Source: Paucihalobacter ruber
Lineage (GTDB): Bacteria > Bacteroidota > Bacteroidia > Flavobacteriales > Flavobacteriaceae
Direction of reading: 5' to 3'
DNA length: 64,000 bases
Assembly (NCBI RefSeq): GCF_006494535.1
Contig: NZ_VHIQ01000002.1
Span: 248,001-312,000, forward strand
Shown: piece after piece, positions 1 through 9,442 of the stretch
Numbering within the stretch: position 1 is the first letter of the stretch
How the letters are laid out: each line of letters starts with the position of its first letter
The notes under the pieces: model-generated
Database searches by the model: none
What the model was told of the DNA's origin: nothing
Seen by the model: the letters and a program-made list of their open reading frames with translations, nothing else
Position numbers and translations under genes: made by a program

Positions 1-1
1 A

Positions 2-877
2 CTGCTGGTAGCCGTAGAATCTTTCGGTCAACAAGATCCTCAATATACTCAGTACATGTACAATATGAGCGTGATTAATCCAGCCTACGCCGGCTCTAAT
101 GACGCATTATCATTTGGTGTGCTATATAGAACACAATGGTCGGGTATAGATGGAGCACCTAAAACAGGTACCTTTTTTGGGCACACACCGGTTGGTGAAA
201 AAATAGGTTTAGGACTGTCTGTCATTGCAGACCAAATTGGCCCTATTAACGAAACCAATGCTTATGCGGATTTCTCATATACATTGAATTTAGGTGGCGT
301 TCATAAATTAGCATTTGGTATTAAGGCTGGTGCTACTTTTCACGATCGCGGATTGGGAAGCCTAGACTTGATAGATCCTGGAGACCCTTTCTTTCAAAAT
401 CTAACAGGTGTTACGCCAAATATAGGCTCAGGTGTATTCTATTATACCGATAAATATTACTTGTCTTTTTCTGTGCCAAATATCTTAAGTGGTGTCAAAT
501 TGGATGCCAATGGCACCGAGTTCGGAACTGAAGTGGCACATTATTTCTTATCGGGGGGTTATGTATTTGACCTTTCAGAAAACACAAAATTCAAACCCTC
601 TTTTTTAGTTAAATCCGCATTTGATGCGCCAACTTCATTTGATGTTAACGCCAACTTCTTATTTTTTGAAAAACTAGAACTAGGTGCTTCTTACAGGTTA
701 GACGATTCTTTTTCAGGACTCATTAATTTTGCCCTATCACCATCTATAAGAATTGGATATGCTTACGATGCGGTAAACTCGGATATTAGAACATTTGCAC
801 CGGCTTCTCATGAATTTATGCTGTTATTTGACTTAAATTTCACGAAAAAAGTTTCGCGTTCTCCAAGATTTTTCTAA
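2..877 (+). CDS. PorP/SprF family type IX secretion membrane protein (5' end outside window)
   Basis: This is most of a PorP/SprF-family outer-membrane protein, a group that works with the type IX secretion and gliding machinery of Bacteroidetes. The frame is open to the window edge, so the gene starts upstream. The ATG at 56 is internal: the residues before it (AVESFGQQDPQYTQYM) are the end of a signal peptide plus the family's usual mature N-terminus, and the motif NPAYAGS follows directly. The remainder has the short alternating strands of a beta barrel and ends in aromatic residues. 291 residues are visible, close to the family length of about 300. An OmpA-family gene follows after 20 bp; such pairs commonly sit behind a large secreted adhesin gene, which would be off the left edge. 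The specific T9SS client cannot be read here. Confidence 0.86.
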   Translation: MLVAVESFGQQDPQYTQYMYNMSVINPAYAGSNDALSFGVLYRTQWSGIDGAPKTGTFFGHTPVGEKIGLGLSVIADQIGPINETNAYADFSYTLNLGGVHKLAFGIKAGATFHDRGLGSLDLIDPGDPFFQNLTGVTPNIGSGVFYYTDKYYLSFSVPNILSGVKLDANGTEFGTEVAHYFLSGGYVFDLSENTKFKPSFLVKSAFDAPTSFDVNANFLFFEKLELGASYRLDDSFSGLINFALSPSIRIGYAYDAVNSDIRTFAPASHEFMLLFDLNFTKKVSRSPRFF

Positions 878-897
878 CTAGTTAAGCCAAAACAATT

Positions 898-2811
898 ATG
901 AAAAAAATTAATAATATTATTTTATTTGTTGCATTATTTAGCTTTTTAAATTTAATAGCTCAAAATGAAGCCACCAGCAAGGCCGATCAGCACTTTTCAC
1001 GGTTAGAGTTTGTAGAAGCAGCCAAACAGTACAACAAACTTATTGAAAAGGGCAAGGGGGATAATTATGTTTACAGCCAATTAGCAGAATGTTATTACAA
1101 CATATTTAACACTGTTGAAGCAGAACGCTGGTATGCGAAAGCACTTGCCGGAAGTGATGATCCCGAAATGATGTTTAAGTATTCTCAAATGTTAAAATCT
1201 AACGGAAAATACAAGCAATCTAATGAATGGATGCAACGATTTGCCGAAAAACGCCCTAACGATGTAAGAGCAATAGCTTTTCTAGAAAATCCCAATTACC
1301 TGCCAAAAATTCTTGAAAGAGGTAAAAAGTTTAATATTAAGAATTTAGATATTAATTCAGAATCTTCAGATTTTGGAGGAATTATACATGAAGGTGTGTT
1401 CTATTTTACAACAGCCCGTAATCAAGACAGACGTAAATATGGTTGGAATCAGGAATCTTTTTTAGATATCTATGCAGCTACACAAAATAGCGACGGTAGT
1501 TTTCAAACGCCTGTTAAAATGAACGATAAAATAAATACCCGCCATCATGAAGGTCTGGTATCTTTCAGCCCGGACGGCAAAGCTATGTATTTTGGTAGAG
1601 AAAGCTTTTACGAACAAGTTTTTATGAGAGATTCCACTACAAGAGATAAAGCCGGCGTCATTCATTTATTTAGAGCTACCAAACTTGGAGCAGATTGGGA
1701 TAGAATTGAAGCCCTCAATATAAACAGTGAAAACTATTCTGTTAAAAACCCAAGTGTAAGTGCAGATGGAAAAACTTTATATTTTGCATCAGACATGCCA
1801 GGTGGTTACGGTAGCTTTGATATTTATAAGGCTGCAATAAACGATGATGGTAGCATTGGCACTCCTGTTAATATGGGTCCTAAAGTAAATACTGTGGTTC
1901 AAGAAATGTTTCCTTTCATAAGCAGTAATGGCACATTATATTTCTCATCTAACGGCCATTTAGGCCTAGGTGGCTTGGATGTGTTTTACACCATAGAAAT
2001 TGATGGGGAAATGGCCGATGTAAGAAATGTAGGTGTCCCCGTAAATAGTAATTCAGATGATTTTGCTTTCATTATTGATGAGGAGGCCGAAATTGGCTAT
2101 GTGTCGTCAAATCGTGCAGGCGGAAAAGGCAGCGACGATATCTACGCCATCAAAAAAATTCAGCCGCTTTGTGATGTATTGGTTCAAGTAACCGTAAAAG
2201 ACGATGAAACCGGTAAACCAATTTCAAATGCAACCGTGTCTTTATTTGATGCCGCAGGTAATAAAGTATTATCGAAACAAACTAATGAACAAGGATTAAC
2301 AGAGTTTCTTGTTGAATGCGATACCAATAATGCTGTCGATGCGGTAGCGGAAGGTTACTCGGGTAAGCGACTCCAGATTCCTTCAACCCGAAAAGAGGAA
2401 ATCAGCATGAACATCAACCTACTACCTCTCGACGATTTAATTGAATTAAGCAAAATTAAATTAGACCCTATTTATTTCGACTTTGATAAGTCTAACATCA
2501 CCGAAAAAGCAGCGTTCGAGTTAGATAAGTTAGTTGCTTTGATGAACAAATATCCTCAAATGACGATAAGAGTTGAAAGCCATACCGACAACAAAGGCTC
2601 AGATGCCTATAACAATAAGCTTTCAGACCGAAGAGCCAAATCAACCGTTCAATACGTTATTTCTAAAGGTATCAATGAAGACAGAATATTGGGAATTGGT
2701 AAAGGTAAGAGCGAATTAAAGATTAAATGTGGCACCAATTGTACCAAAGAACAAAATCAGGAAAACAGACGTTCTGAATTTATAATTACCAGCGGAAACC
2801 CAAAAGAATAA
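898..2811 (+). CDS. PorE-like OmpA family protein (TPR, PD40 propeller, regulatory domain, OmpA C-terminus)
   Basis: Predicted periplasmic, peptidoglycan-anchored protein with the domain order of PorE, a T9SS-associated protein known from Porphyromonas. A signal peptide spans about residues 1-22. TPR-like helices occupy about 30-120. PD40/WD40-like blades span about 150-420, with repeats such as SADGKTLYFASD and SSNGTLYFSSN. A carboxypeptidase-regulatory-like beta sandwich covers about 425-500 (ETGKPISNATVSLFD). The OmpA peptidoglycan-binding domain covers about 520-635 (YFDFDKSNI, then ESHTDNKGS and the NRRSEF end). It lies 20 bp behind the PorP/SprF gene and is probably co-transcribed. Several paralogues of this architecture usually exist per flavobacterial genome, so identity with PorE/SprE itself is not claimed. 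Confidence 0.85.
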   Translation: MKKINNIILFVALFSFLNLIAQNEATSKADQHFSRLEFVEAAKQYNKLIEKGKGDNYVYSQLAECYYNIFNTVEAERWYAKALAGSDDPEMMFKYSQMLKSNGKYKQSNEWMQRFAEKRPNDVRAIAFLENPNYLPKILERGKKFNIKNLDINSESSDFGGIIHEGVFYFTTARNQDRRKYGWNQESFLDIYAATQNSDGSFQTPVKMNDKINTRHHEGLVSFSPDGKAMYFGRESFYEQVFMRDSTTRDKAGVIHLFRATKLGADWDRIEALNINSENYSVKNPSVSADGKTLYFASDMPGGYGSFDIYKAAINDDGSIGTPVNMGPKVNTVVQEMFPFISSNGTLYFSSNGHLGLGGLDVFYTIEIDGEMADVRNVGVPVNSNSDDFAFIIDEEAEIGYVSSNRAGGKGSDDIYAIKKIQPLCDVLVQVTVKDDETGKPISNATVSLFDAAGNKVLSKQTNEQGLTEFLVECDTNNAVDAVAEGYSGKRLQIPSTRKEEISMNINLLPLDDLIELSKIKLDPIYFDFDKSNITEKAAFELDKLVALMNKYPQMTIRVESHTDNKGSDAYNNKLSDRRAKSTVQYVISKGINEDRILGIGKGKSELKIKCGTNCTKEQNQENRRSEFIITSGNPKE

Positions 2812-2832
2812 ATAATTTCACACTTATATAAA

Positions 2833-2870
2833 TAGCCGTTTCAACTCAATTGTTGAGACGGCTATTTTTT
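2833..2870. terminator. Intrinsic terminator after the OmpA-family gene
   Basis: A 13-bp stem with one G-U pair (arms 2833-2845 and 2852-2864) has a 6-nt loop and is followed on the plus strand by a T6 run that ends in the stop region of the convergent CYTH gene. It closes the PorP/OmpA unit; on the minus strand the T tract is weak. Confidence 0.8.
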
Positions 2871-3336
2871 ACCACTTATTAAAAGATATTTTACTTAATT
2901 GCGAATTGTAATATCTATTTTCGCCGGTAACTTCCTTACCTAGCCATGGAGGTTTTTCAAAAGATTCATCTTCGCGACTTAATTCAATCTCAGCTATGAT
3001 TAACCCTTCATTTTCGCCATGAAATACGTCAACTTCAAACAAATAATTACGAAATAAGACTTCATATCTGGTTTTATCAATGATCCCGGGTTCACAAATT
3101 TCAAGAAGTTTTTGCGCGTCTTTTAAAAGTATTTTTTGCTCCCATTCCATTCGGGTGGTTCCTGATTTATTTGAGATACCCTTCACAGTAATAAAGGCTT
3201 CTTTACCAGATATTCTTACACGTACCGTTCTTTCGGGGTTGGTGTTTAAAAAGCCCTGTGTTATTCTTTTAATACTTTTGGCTTCCTGAATAAAATCCAA
3301 AGATTTTACCAGATACTTACGTTCGATTTCAAGCAT
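2869..3336 (-). CDS. CYTH domain protein (triphosphate tunnel metalloenzyme family)
   Basis: A small CYTH protein of 155 residues. The family folds as a triphosphate tunnel and includes inorganic triphosphatases, thiamine triphosphatases and class IV adenylate cyclases. The signature ExExK is at residues 3-7 (MLEIERKYLV). Acidic and basic tunnel residues follow, for example TVRVRISGKEAFITVKG and later EIELSRED. I chose the ATG at 3336, where the signature starts; an in-frame start at 3369 would add 11 residues inside the upstream gene. With this start the gene overlaps the NAD(P)-binding gene by 8 bp, which suggests translational coupling. The substrate is not known; inorganic triphosphatase is the commonest activity for stand-alone bacterial members. 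Confidence 0.82.
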   Translation of the reverse strand: MLEIERKYLVKSLDFIQEAKSIKRITQGFLNTNPERTVRVRISGKEAFITVKGISNKSGTTRMEWEQKILLKDAQKLLEICEPGIIDKTRYEVLFRNYLFEVDVFHGENEGLIIAEIELSREDESFEKPPWLGKEVTGENRYYNSQLSKISFNKW

Positions 3337-3991
3337 TGTCGGCAATTTTCTGTATGTCTTCACTTTCAATAATTTTGACAGCGCTACCTTTTAAATCCAA
3401 AGCTATCATAGCGTTAGCAATAGTTTTGGCGTTAATGGATCGATACTTCTTAAAACTTCCAACTAAAAACACATTCAACACTTTCATGGCCATTTTCGCA
3501 ATCATCTCAAACAATCTAAATTCACTTCTTTTTCCTGCGATAAGTGATGGTCTTAAAATGTAAATATTTTTAATGCCTGTGTTTAAAACGGCTTGCTCCA
3601 TCTCGCCTTTTAACTTACTGTAAAAAACCGAGCTCTTAACATTGGCTCCCATAGAGGACATTACAATAAAATTAGGAATGCCATTCATTTCACAAATTTT
3701 TGCAGCATTTGTTGGTATGCCATAGTCTATTTGTCTGTATAAATTTTTATCGGGAGTTTTTGCTTTGGTGGTACCTATGCAGCAAAAAAGCACATCGCCA
3801 ACAAAATGTTCTTTATAATCAAGTAGCTTTAGCAAATTTATTTGCTCAATTATAAGCTTGGGATGAGATAAATGGAATTGAGAACGTACAAAAACAATAA
3901 TCTTGGAATAATGGTCATTGCACAAGAGGCTATCTAATAACAAACTCCCCGTTAAACCAGTTGCACCTAAAACAATTGCAGTTCTTTCCAT
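3329..3991 (-). CDS. NAD(P)-binding protein, HTATIP2/NmrA-like atypical SDR
   Basis: A 220-residue Rossmann-fold protein. The dinucleotide-binding loop is VLGATGLTG at residues 8-16, and a YxxxK pair (YSKLK) sits in the middle, after an MSSMGA strand, as in NmrA/HTATIP2-like members of the extended SDR family. These proteins act as NAD(P)H sensors or weak reductases, and no substrate can be inferred. It is the first gene of a two-gene unit with the CYTH protein, whose start overlaps its stop by 8 bp. It diverges from dinB across 42 bp that carry a dinB-side promoter box. Confidence 0.75.
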   Translation of the reverse strand: MERTAIVLGATGLTGSLLLDSLLCNDHYSKIIVFVRSQFHLSHPKLIIEQINLLKLLDYKEHFVGDVLFCCIGTTKAKTPDKNLYRQIDYGIPTNAAKICEMNGIPNFIVMSSMGANVKSSVFYSKLKGEMEQAVLNTGIKNIYILRPSLIAGKRSEFRLFEMIAKMAMKVLNVFLVGSFKKYRSINAKTIANAMIALDLKGSAVKIIESEDIQKIADNA

Positions 3992-4021
3992 TTAGCAATA
4001 AATTCAACACTAAAGATATCA

Positions 4022-4029
4022 TAAATTTG
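4022..4029 (+). promoter_or_regulatory. Candidate -7 box TAAATTTG for dinB
   Basis: Matches TAnnTTTG, the known -7 element of Bacteroidetes SigA promoters. It ends only 4 bp before the dinB ATG, so transcription would begin at or beside the start codon. No TTG at 17-23 bp upstream was seen, so support is partial. Confidence 0.5.
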
Positions 4030-4033
4030 CAAT

Positions 4034-5125
4034 ATGACGTCTCAATCTCAAATTAGAAAAATCATTCATATAGACATGGATGCCTTTTATGCTTCGGTTG
4101 AGCAGTTAGATCATCCTGAACTAAAAAACCAGCCATTAGCCGTTGGAGGAAGTGAAAAGCGCGGCGTGGTTGCAGCGGCCAGTTATGAAGCCCGTAAATT
4201 TGGTGTAAGAAGTGCTATGAGTGGTATGCAGGCGAAAAAATTATGCCCTGATTTAATATTTGTAAAACCAAGGTTTGACAGGTATAAAGAAGTTTCAAAA
4301 AAAATTAGAGCCATATTCAACCAATATACCGATTTAGTAGAGCCATTATCACTTGACGAAGCATACCTTGATGTAACCCTTAACAAAAAAGGAAACCCAA
4401 GCGCCACATTAATAGCACAAGAAATAAGAGCGCAAATTTTTAATGAATTAAATTTAAAAGCTTCAGCAGGTATATCCATCAATAAATTTGTGGCCAAAAT
4501 AGCCAGTGATTTCAACAAACCTAACGGACAAAAAACGGTAGCTCCTGAAGAAGTTGAAAGTTTTGTTGCAAGTTTAGATGTTAGAAAATTTCATGGAATT
4601 GGAAAAGTCACTGCCGAAAAAATGTATCAAATGGGAATTTTTACAGGTGTAGACTTAAAAAATCAATCATTAGCCACACTCGAAGACCATTTTGGAAAAT
4701 CGGGAGTAAGGTTCTACGAACTCTCACGAGGCATTGATCATAATCCGGTTATACCCGACAGAATAAGAAAATCTTTAGCTGCAGAACACACCTTCGAAAA
4801 CAACTTAGCTTCAGAAATTTATATGCTAGAACAACTTAAAGGCATCACAACAGAAGTTTCTAAAAGGTTAAAAAACCAAAATACAGCCGGCAAAACCATT
4901 ACGCTAAAAATTAAATATAGCGACTTTAACATTCAAACTCGCAGCAAAACATTGGATGATTACACACTTAATTACGATGTAATATATCAAACCGTAAAAA
5001 CGCTTCTACTATCTAATGAACTCAATAATTCTGTACGGCTTTTAGGTATCTCTATTTCAAATTTAAATAACACTACCACTCCAAAAAACGACAATGTGAG
5101 TTCGCAATTGAGTTTTAAGTTTTAG
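4034..5125 (+). CDS. dinB: DNA polymerase IV (Y-family translesion polymerase)
   Basis: Error-prone Y-family polymerase that copies past DNA lesions. The catalytic carboxylates are visible: D14 in HIDMDAFYASVEQ, and D108/E109 in PLSLDEAYLDV. The finger motif YEARKFGVRSAMSG follows the first. A helix-hairpin-helix thumb (KFHGIGKVTAEKM) and the little-finger domain complete the fold. The last residues (QLSFKF) resemble a beta-clamp binding peptide, as expected for DinB. Length (363) is normal. The gene is monocistronic. Its stop overlaps the convergent pyk stop by 3 bp, leaving no intergenic terminator. Confidence 0.96.
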   Translation: MTSQSQIRKIIHIDMDAFYASVEQLDHPELKNQPLAVGGSEKRGVVAAASYEARKFGVRSAMSGMQAKKLCPDLIFVKPRFDRYKEVSKKIRAIFNQYTDLVEPLSLDEAYLDVTLNKKGNPSATLIAQEIRAQIFNELNLKASAGISINKFVAKIASDFNKPNGQKTVAPEEVESFVASLDVRKFHGIGKVTAEKMYQMGIFTGVDLKNQSLATLEDHFGKSGVRFYELSRGIDHNPVIPDRIRKSLAAEHTFENNLASEIYMLEQLKGITTEVSKRLKNQNTAGKTITLKIKYSDFNIQTRSKTLDDYTLNYDVIYQTVKTLLLSNELNNSVRLLGISISNLNNTTTPKNDNVSSQLSFKF

Positions 5126-6564
5126 AAACTACAACTTGTTATTTCGGTAATTCGCAATGTATTCACCATACCTTTATCTTGTATTGGCATTGCCGCTAAA
5201 CTAACAAGCATATCTCCTACTTCTAAAAAACCTTCTTTACAAGCCATGGTATTAACATCTTCAATGGTTTCGTCTGTACTTACAAATTTATCATAGTAAA
5301 AAGCTTGTACACCCCAAAGCAAACTAAGTTGGGTTAGGATGCGTTTGTTAGACGTAAATACCAATATATAAGAAGAAGGTCTCCAGGCCGATATTTGAAA
5401 CGCCGTATAGCCGCTATTAGTTAATGTTGATATGGCCTTTGCTTTAATTTCGTTGGCCATATTTGCAGCGTGAAAACAAATCGACTTTGTTATGTAGCGC
5501 TTAGTACGAATATGTGGTGGTGATTGTGGCACCTTAATAAGAGGTGAATCTTCTACACTTCTTATAATTTTAGTCATTTGCTGAATCACCTGAACGGGAT
5601 AACTACCTACCGAAGTTTCACCACTAAGCATCACAGCGTCGGCACCATCCATAACCGAGTTGGCAACGTCATTAACCTCTGCTCGCGTTGGTGTTAAACT
5701 TGTAATCATGGTCTCCATCATTTGTGTTGCGATGATGACCGGGATTCTGGCGCGTTTTGCTCTTAAAACTAATTGCTTTTGAATAAGAGGTACTTCTTCT
5801 GCCGGAACCTCAACTCCTAAATCACCGCGGGCTACCATTAAACCGTCGCAGTAAGCAACAATTTTATCAATGTTTTCGACAGCTTCAGGCTTTTCAATTT
5901 TGGCAATAATAGGGATTTTATGGTCGCTGTATTCTTTAATCAATTCTTCCAATTCAATTAAATCTTCAGCATTTCTAACAAAAGATAAAGCTATCCAGTC
6001 TACTTGTTGTTTAATTGCAAAAATGGCGTCTTCAATGTCTTTTTCGGTAAGTGCCGGTAAAGATATTTTTGTGTTCGGCAGATTAACTCCTTTTTTAGAT
6101 TTTAATGGTCCGCCCTGAACCACCTTGGCCACAACTTCCGACTTTTTATCGGTTGAAACAACTTCAAATATTAACTTACCATCATCCAATAATATTCGTT
6201 CTCCCGGTTTGGCATCTTGTGGAAAAGTTTCGTAGGTCATGTACACACGCTCTTTAGTTCCTTCAAATGGCGCTCCGGTTGAAAAAATAATTTCGTCGCC
6301 AACGTTTACAACGACGTCTTCTTTCATAACACCCACTCTTAGTTTTGGGCCTTGTAAATCGGCTAAAATACCGGTTTTAAATCCAAACTCTTCGTTGAGT
6401 TCTCTAATCATTTTAATGCGTTGTTCTACTCCCGAATAATCGGCATGAGAAAAGTTGATTCTAAAAACATTGGCTCCTGCCTCTATCATTGCCTTTAGCA
6501 CTTCCTTTGTGCTGGTTGCCGGACCTAAAGTGGCCACTATTTTTGTTTTTTTAAGTTGTAACAT
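5122..6564 (-). CDS. pyk: Pyruvate kinase
   Basis: Catalyses phosphoenolpyruvate plus ADP to pyruvate plus ATP, the last step of glycolysis. The N-terminal KTKIVATLGPATS, the active-site segment IIAKIEKPEA with its catalytic lysine, VARGDLGVEVP and MDGADAVMLSGETSVG are all intact. The C-terminal domain follows and the length (480) is typical. The ATG at 6564 is 3 bp after the IPExxxVDY-family gene, a pairing that is conserved in Bacteroidetes. It ends the acpP-fabF-rnc block and converges on dinB with overlapping stop codons. Confidence 0.97.
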   Translation of the reverse strand: MLQLKKTKIVATLGPATSTKEVLKAMIEAGANVFRINFSHADYSGVEQRIKMIRELNEEFGFKTGILADLQGPKLRVGVMKEDVVVNVGDEIIFSTGAPFEGTKERVYMTYETFPQDAKPGERILLDDGKLIFEVVSTDKKSEVVAKVVQGGPLKSKKGVNLPNTKISLPALTEKDIEDAIFAIKQQVDWIALSFVRNAEDLIELEELIKEYSDHKIPIIAKIEKPEAVENIDKIVAYCDGLMVARGDLGVEVPAEEVPLIQKQLVLRAKRARIPVIIATQMMETMITSLTPTRAEVNDVANSVMDGADAVMLSGETSVGSYPVQVIQQMTKIIRSVEDSPLIKVPQSPPHIRTKRYITKSICFHAANMANEIKAKAISTLTNSGYTAFQISAWRPSSYILVFTSNKRILTQLSLLWGVQAFYYDKFVSTDETIEDVNTMACKEGFLEVGDMLVSLAAMPIQDKGMVNTLRITEITSCSF

Positions 6565-6567
6565 GAA

Positions 6568-7047
6568 CTAAAATATTAGATGGTTTTTTGATTTAAGTTG
6601 ATTAGCATCAACTTTATAGGATGTAACTATTTTTGGTATATCAATTATTTTTTTTATTGTACTTAATTCGTCAAAATGTGTGGCCTCTTCTTCGACTTTC
6701 AGAAAATAATTAACCGACTTATATTCAGGCACTAAAAAATGGGTTTTATAGGCTTTTTGCGAAAAATCAAATAATGAACCAGAACTTTGTATACTTTCAG
6801 TCTCTGTAACACAACTATTTGCAATTAAATACCAGGTTCTGCATTGTAAGGTTTCGTTGAACTCAAAATAAGGATACGATGCCATAAAATACTTAAAATC
6901 TAAGTCTTTTTCGCAACGATTAAGTTTTAGATTCAGATTTTTATTTAATAAATAGGCCAACCTGTAATCTTCTATTTGACTATGGATAGCAATAAGGGTA
7001 AATGAATCATCATAGAATTCGTCCAATTCCAGTCTATGCAAAGCCAT
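6568..7047 (-). CDS. IPExxxVDY family protein
   Basis: A Bacteroidetes-specific family of unknown function, named after a C-terminal motif. Here the motif region reads IPKIVTSYKVD, so the family glutamate and the VDY triplet are not exact. The start is the ATG at 7047 (MALHRLELDEF); a TTG two codons earlier is possible but less likely. The 159 residues are soluble, with no signal peptide or membrane segment. The gene sits between rnc (122 bp upstream) and pyk (3 bp downstream). This neighbourhood is the main support for the call and suggests co-transcription with pyk, not a defined role. Confidence 0.72.
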   Translation of the reverse strand: MALHRLELDEFYDDSFTLIAIHSQIEDYRLAYLLNKNLNLKLNRCEKDLDFKYFMASYPYFEFNETLQCRTWYLIANSCVTETESIQSSGSLFDFSQKAYKTHFLVPEYKSVNYFLKVEEEATHFDELSTIKKIIDIPKIVTSYKVDANQLKSKNHLIF

Positions 7048-7169
7048 ATACAATTATTTACACAAGGTAAAGATAGTATAATAGCAATAGAATAAGTTAA
7101 ATTTTTCCGTTTGTTAGCAAGGTTTTTCTACGAAAACGTTATAGTTGCGGGGTTTCCCCAAAGAATATT

Positions 7170-7907
7170 TCAGTTGCGATTCATATGATTTTGAAAAACA
7201 AAATAGGCTCTTTTTGAGGCTTTCTCTTCAGCTTTTTTCTTTGAAGTTGCTCTAGCCTTTGTAATTACTTTTCCATCAATAGATAATTTCACCGCAAAGT
7301 GTTTGAGGTTATCGTTTCCGGTATCATCGTAAATATGGTATTCAAAACTTTTTTTCTCTTTTTGGCACCATTCTATCAACAAACTCTTGTAGCTTATGAC
7401 TCTGCCTTCTAATTTTTCAATATCAACATGCGGAATAATAACTTTATCATAAACAAACTTTTCACAATCTTTATAACCTCTGTCAAGAAAAATTGCACCT
7501 ACTAAGGCTTCAAATAAATTACCGTGAATATTATTGCCAAAATTGGATTTTGGGATTTTAGACTCAACAAAATTGATAAGATTTAATTCTTTGCCCAATT
7601 CATTAAGATGCTCTCTGCTCACAATTTTAGAGCGCATTTTGGTTAAATAACCTTCATCTCCTTGAGGTGCTTCATTAAATAAAAAATAGGCAATAACGGC
7701 TCCGAGCATTGCATCACCTACAAACTCGAGTCTTTCGTAATTAAGTGCATTACCTTCATCGTCTTTTATGTTCATTGACCTGTGGGTAAATGCCTTAACA
7801 TACAATGACTTATCCTTAATTTTAAAGCCTGTGATCTTTTCCATTTCCAAAAAAAAATTCCCGTCGCCATTGGCACGGGAATTAAATATGTTTCGAATGA
7901 AATTCAT
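7170..7907 (-). CDS. rnc: Ribonuclease III
   Basis: Double-stranded RNA endonuclease for rRNA processing and RNA turnover. The catalytic signature ERLEFVGDAML is at about residues 58-68, a second acidic patch is FEALVGAIFLDRGY, and a C-terminal double-stranded RNA-binding domain spans about 170-243, with the lysine-rich end SKKKAEEKASKRAY. An N-terminal extension of about 15 residues precedes the nuclease domain, as often in this phylum. It lies 8 bp behind fabF, continuing the acpP-fabF-rnc unit. Confidence 0.95.
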   Translation of the reverse strand: MNFIRNIFNSRANGDGNFFLEMEKITGFKIKDKSLYVKAFTHRSMNIKDDEGNALNYERLEFVGDAMLGAVIAYFLFNEAPQGDEGYLTKMRSKIVSREHLNELGKELNLINFVESKIPKSNFGNNIHGNLFEALVGAIFLDRGYKDCEKFVYDKVIIPHVDIEKLEGRVISYKSLLIEWCQKEKKSFEYHIYDDTGNDNLKHFAVKLSIDGKVITKARATSKKKAEEKASKRAYFVFQNHMNRN

Positions 7908-7915
7908 TCAATATT

Positions 7916-9166
7916 TTAATCTAGTTTTTTGAAAAGTACGCAAGCATTGTGACCTCCAAACCCAAACGTATTACTCATTGCTACTTTTACGTCTCTTTTT
8001 TGAGCTTTATTGAGTGTTAAATTAAGTTCAGGGTCAATATTTTCGTCTACTACTGAATGATTAATAGTTGGTGGCACTATGCCGTGCTCAATGCTAAGAA
8101 TAGAGGCAATAGCTTCAACAGCTCCGGCTGCACCAAGTAAATGGCCTGTCATGGACTTTGTTGAATTGATGTTGATATTTTTTGCGTGGTCACCAAAAAC
8201 TTGTTTGATTGCTTTTAATTCGGCTACGTCGCCAAGTGGTGTTGATGTACCGTGGGTATTAATATGGTCTACCTCCTCGGCACTTAAATTAGCATTTTCC
8301 AAACAGTTTTTCATTACTGCTATAACGCCTATGCCTTCAGGGTGCGGTGCGGTCATATGATAGGCATCAGACGACATACCACCACCTAATACTTCAGCAT
8401 AAATTTTGGCGCCTCTGGCTTTTGCGTGTTCATAGTCTTCTAAAATAATAGCGCCCGCGCCTTCACCTAAAACAAAGCCATCTCTTGTAGCATCGAAAGG
8501 CCGAGAGGCAGTTTCAGGACTATCGTTTCTGGTAGAAAGTGCGTGCATGGCATTAAAACCACCCATACCGGCAATGGTTACGGCAGCTTCGCTTCCGCCG
8601 GTTACAATTACATCACAATGACCTAACCTAATGTAATTTAAGGCGTCAATCATAGCGTTGGCTGATGATGCACATGCTGAAACAGTGGTGTAATTTGGTC
8701 CCATAAAACCGTGCTTTATGGATATGTTGCCCGGAGCGATGTCTGCAATCATTTTTGGAATAAAAAACGGATTAAACCTTGGTGTACCGTCGCCGGCAGC
8801 AAAGTTTAATACTTCATCCTGAAAAGTTTCCAAACCACCAATTCCGGCCCCCCAAATTACACCAACTCTCAGCTTGTTTATAGTATCGAGATTTAATTTA
8901 GCATCGGCAATGGCTTCATCAGACGCTACCATTGCGTACTGAGTAAACTTGTCCATTTTACGAGCATCTTTTCGATCTATAAAATTTGTTGGATCAAAAT
9001 TTTTAATCTCACAAGCGAATTTGGTCTTGAACTTTTCAGTATCAAAATAAGTAATAGGTGCCGCACCACTTTTGCCACTAACAAGCGCATCCCAATATTC
9101 AGAAATATTGTTGCCAATGGGTGTTAGTGCACCTAAACCGGTTACTACAACTCGCTTTAACTCCAT
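7916..9166 (-). CDS. fabF: 3-oxoacyl-ACP synthase II
   Basis: Condensing enzyme that elongates acyl-ACP with malonyl-ACP in primary type II fatty-acid synthesis. The Cys-His-His triad is complete: C165 in VSACASSANAM, H305 in NTHGTSTPLGD and H342 in KSMTGHLLGAAGA, with K337 nearby. Length (416) is standard. It follows acpP by 10 bp and is followed by rnc after 8 bp. This housekeeping copy is the reference against which the divergent synthase at 44212-45486 can be judged. Confidence 0.97.
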   Translation of the reverse strand: MELKRVVVTGLGALTPIGNNISEYWDALVSGKSGAAPITYFDTEKFKTKFACEIKNFDPTNFIDRKDARKMDKFTQYAMVASDEAIADAKLNLDTINKLRVGVIWGAGIGGLETFQDEVLNFAAGDGTPRFNPFFIPKMIADIAPGNISIKHGFMGPNYTTVSACASSANAMIDALNYIRLGHCDVIVTGGSEAAVTIAGMGGFNAMHALSTRNDSPETASRPFDATRDGFVLGEGAGAIILEDYEHAKARGAKIYAEVLGGGMSSDAYHMTAPHPEGIGVIAVMKNCLENANLSAEEVDHINTHGTSTPLGDVAELKAIKQVFGDHAKNININSTKSMTGHLLGAAGAVEAIASILSIEHGIVPPTINHSVVDENIDPELNLTLNKAQKRDVKVAMSNTFGFGGHNACVLFKKLD

Positions 9167-9176
9167 GAATTAAAAA

Positions 9177-9410
9177 TTATTTTGCTTCTTCTATATAGGA
9201 AATAGCCTGACCTACTGTTGCGATATTTTCGGCCTGATCATCAGGAATTTGAATGTCGAATTCTTTTTCGAACTCCATGATTAATTCTACAGTGTCTAAT
9301 GAATCAGCACCTAAGTCGTTGGTGAAGCTTGCTTCTGCTACAACTTCATTTTCGTCAACGCCTAATTTGTCTACGATAATCGCTTTTACTCTTGATGCAA
9401 TGTCTGACAT
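9177..9410 (-). CDS. acpP: Acyl carrier protein (primary)
   Basis: A 77-residue acidic carrier of growing acyl chains. The phosphopantetheine site is S37 in the canonical [10 protein letters not shown]. It heads the acpP-fabF-rnc transcript. A TAnnTTTG box 32 bp upstream supports a promoter here. A second, divergent ACP lies in the polyketide operon at 43938. Confidence 0.97.
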   Translation of the reverse strand: MSDIASRVKAIIVDKLGVDENEVVAEASFTNDLGADSLDTVELIMEFEKEFDIQIPDDQAENIATVGQAISYIEEAK

Positions 9411-9442
9411 AACTTTAATTTTTTTAAGGATTTATTAGGAGG

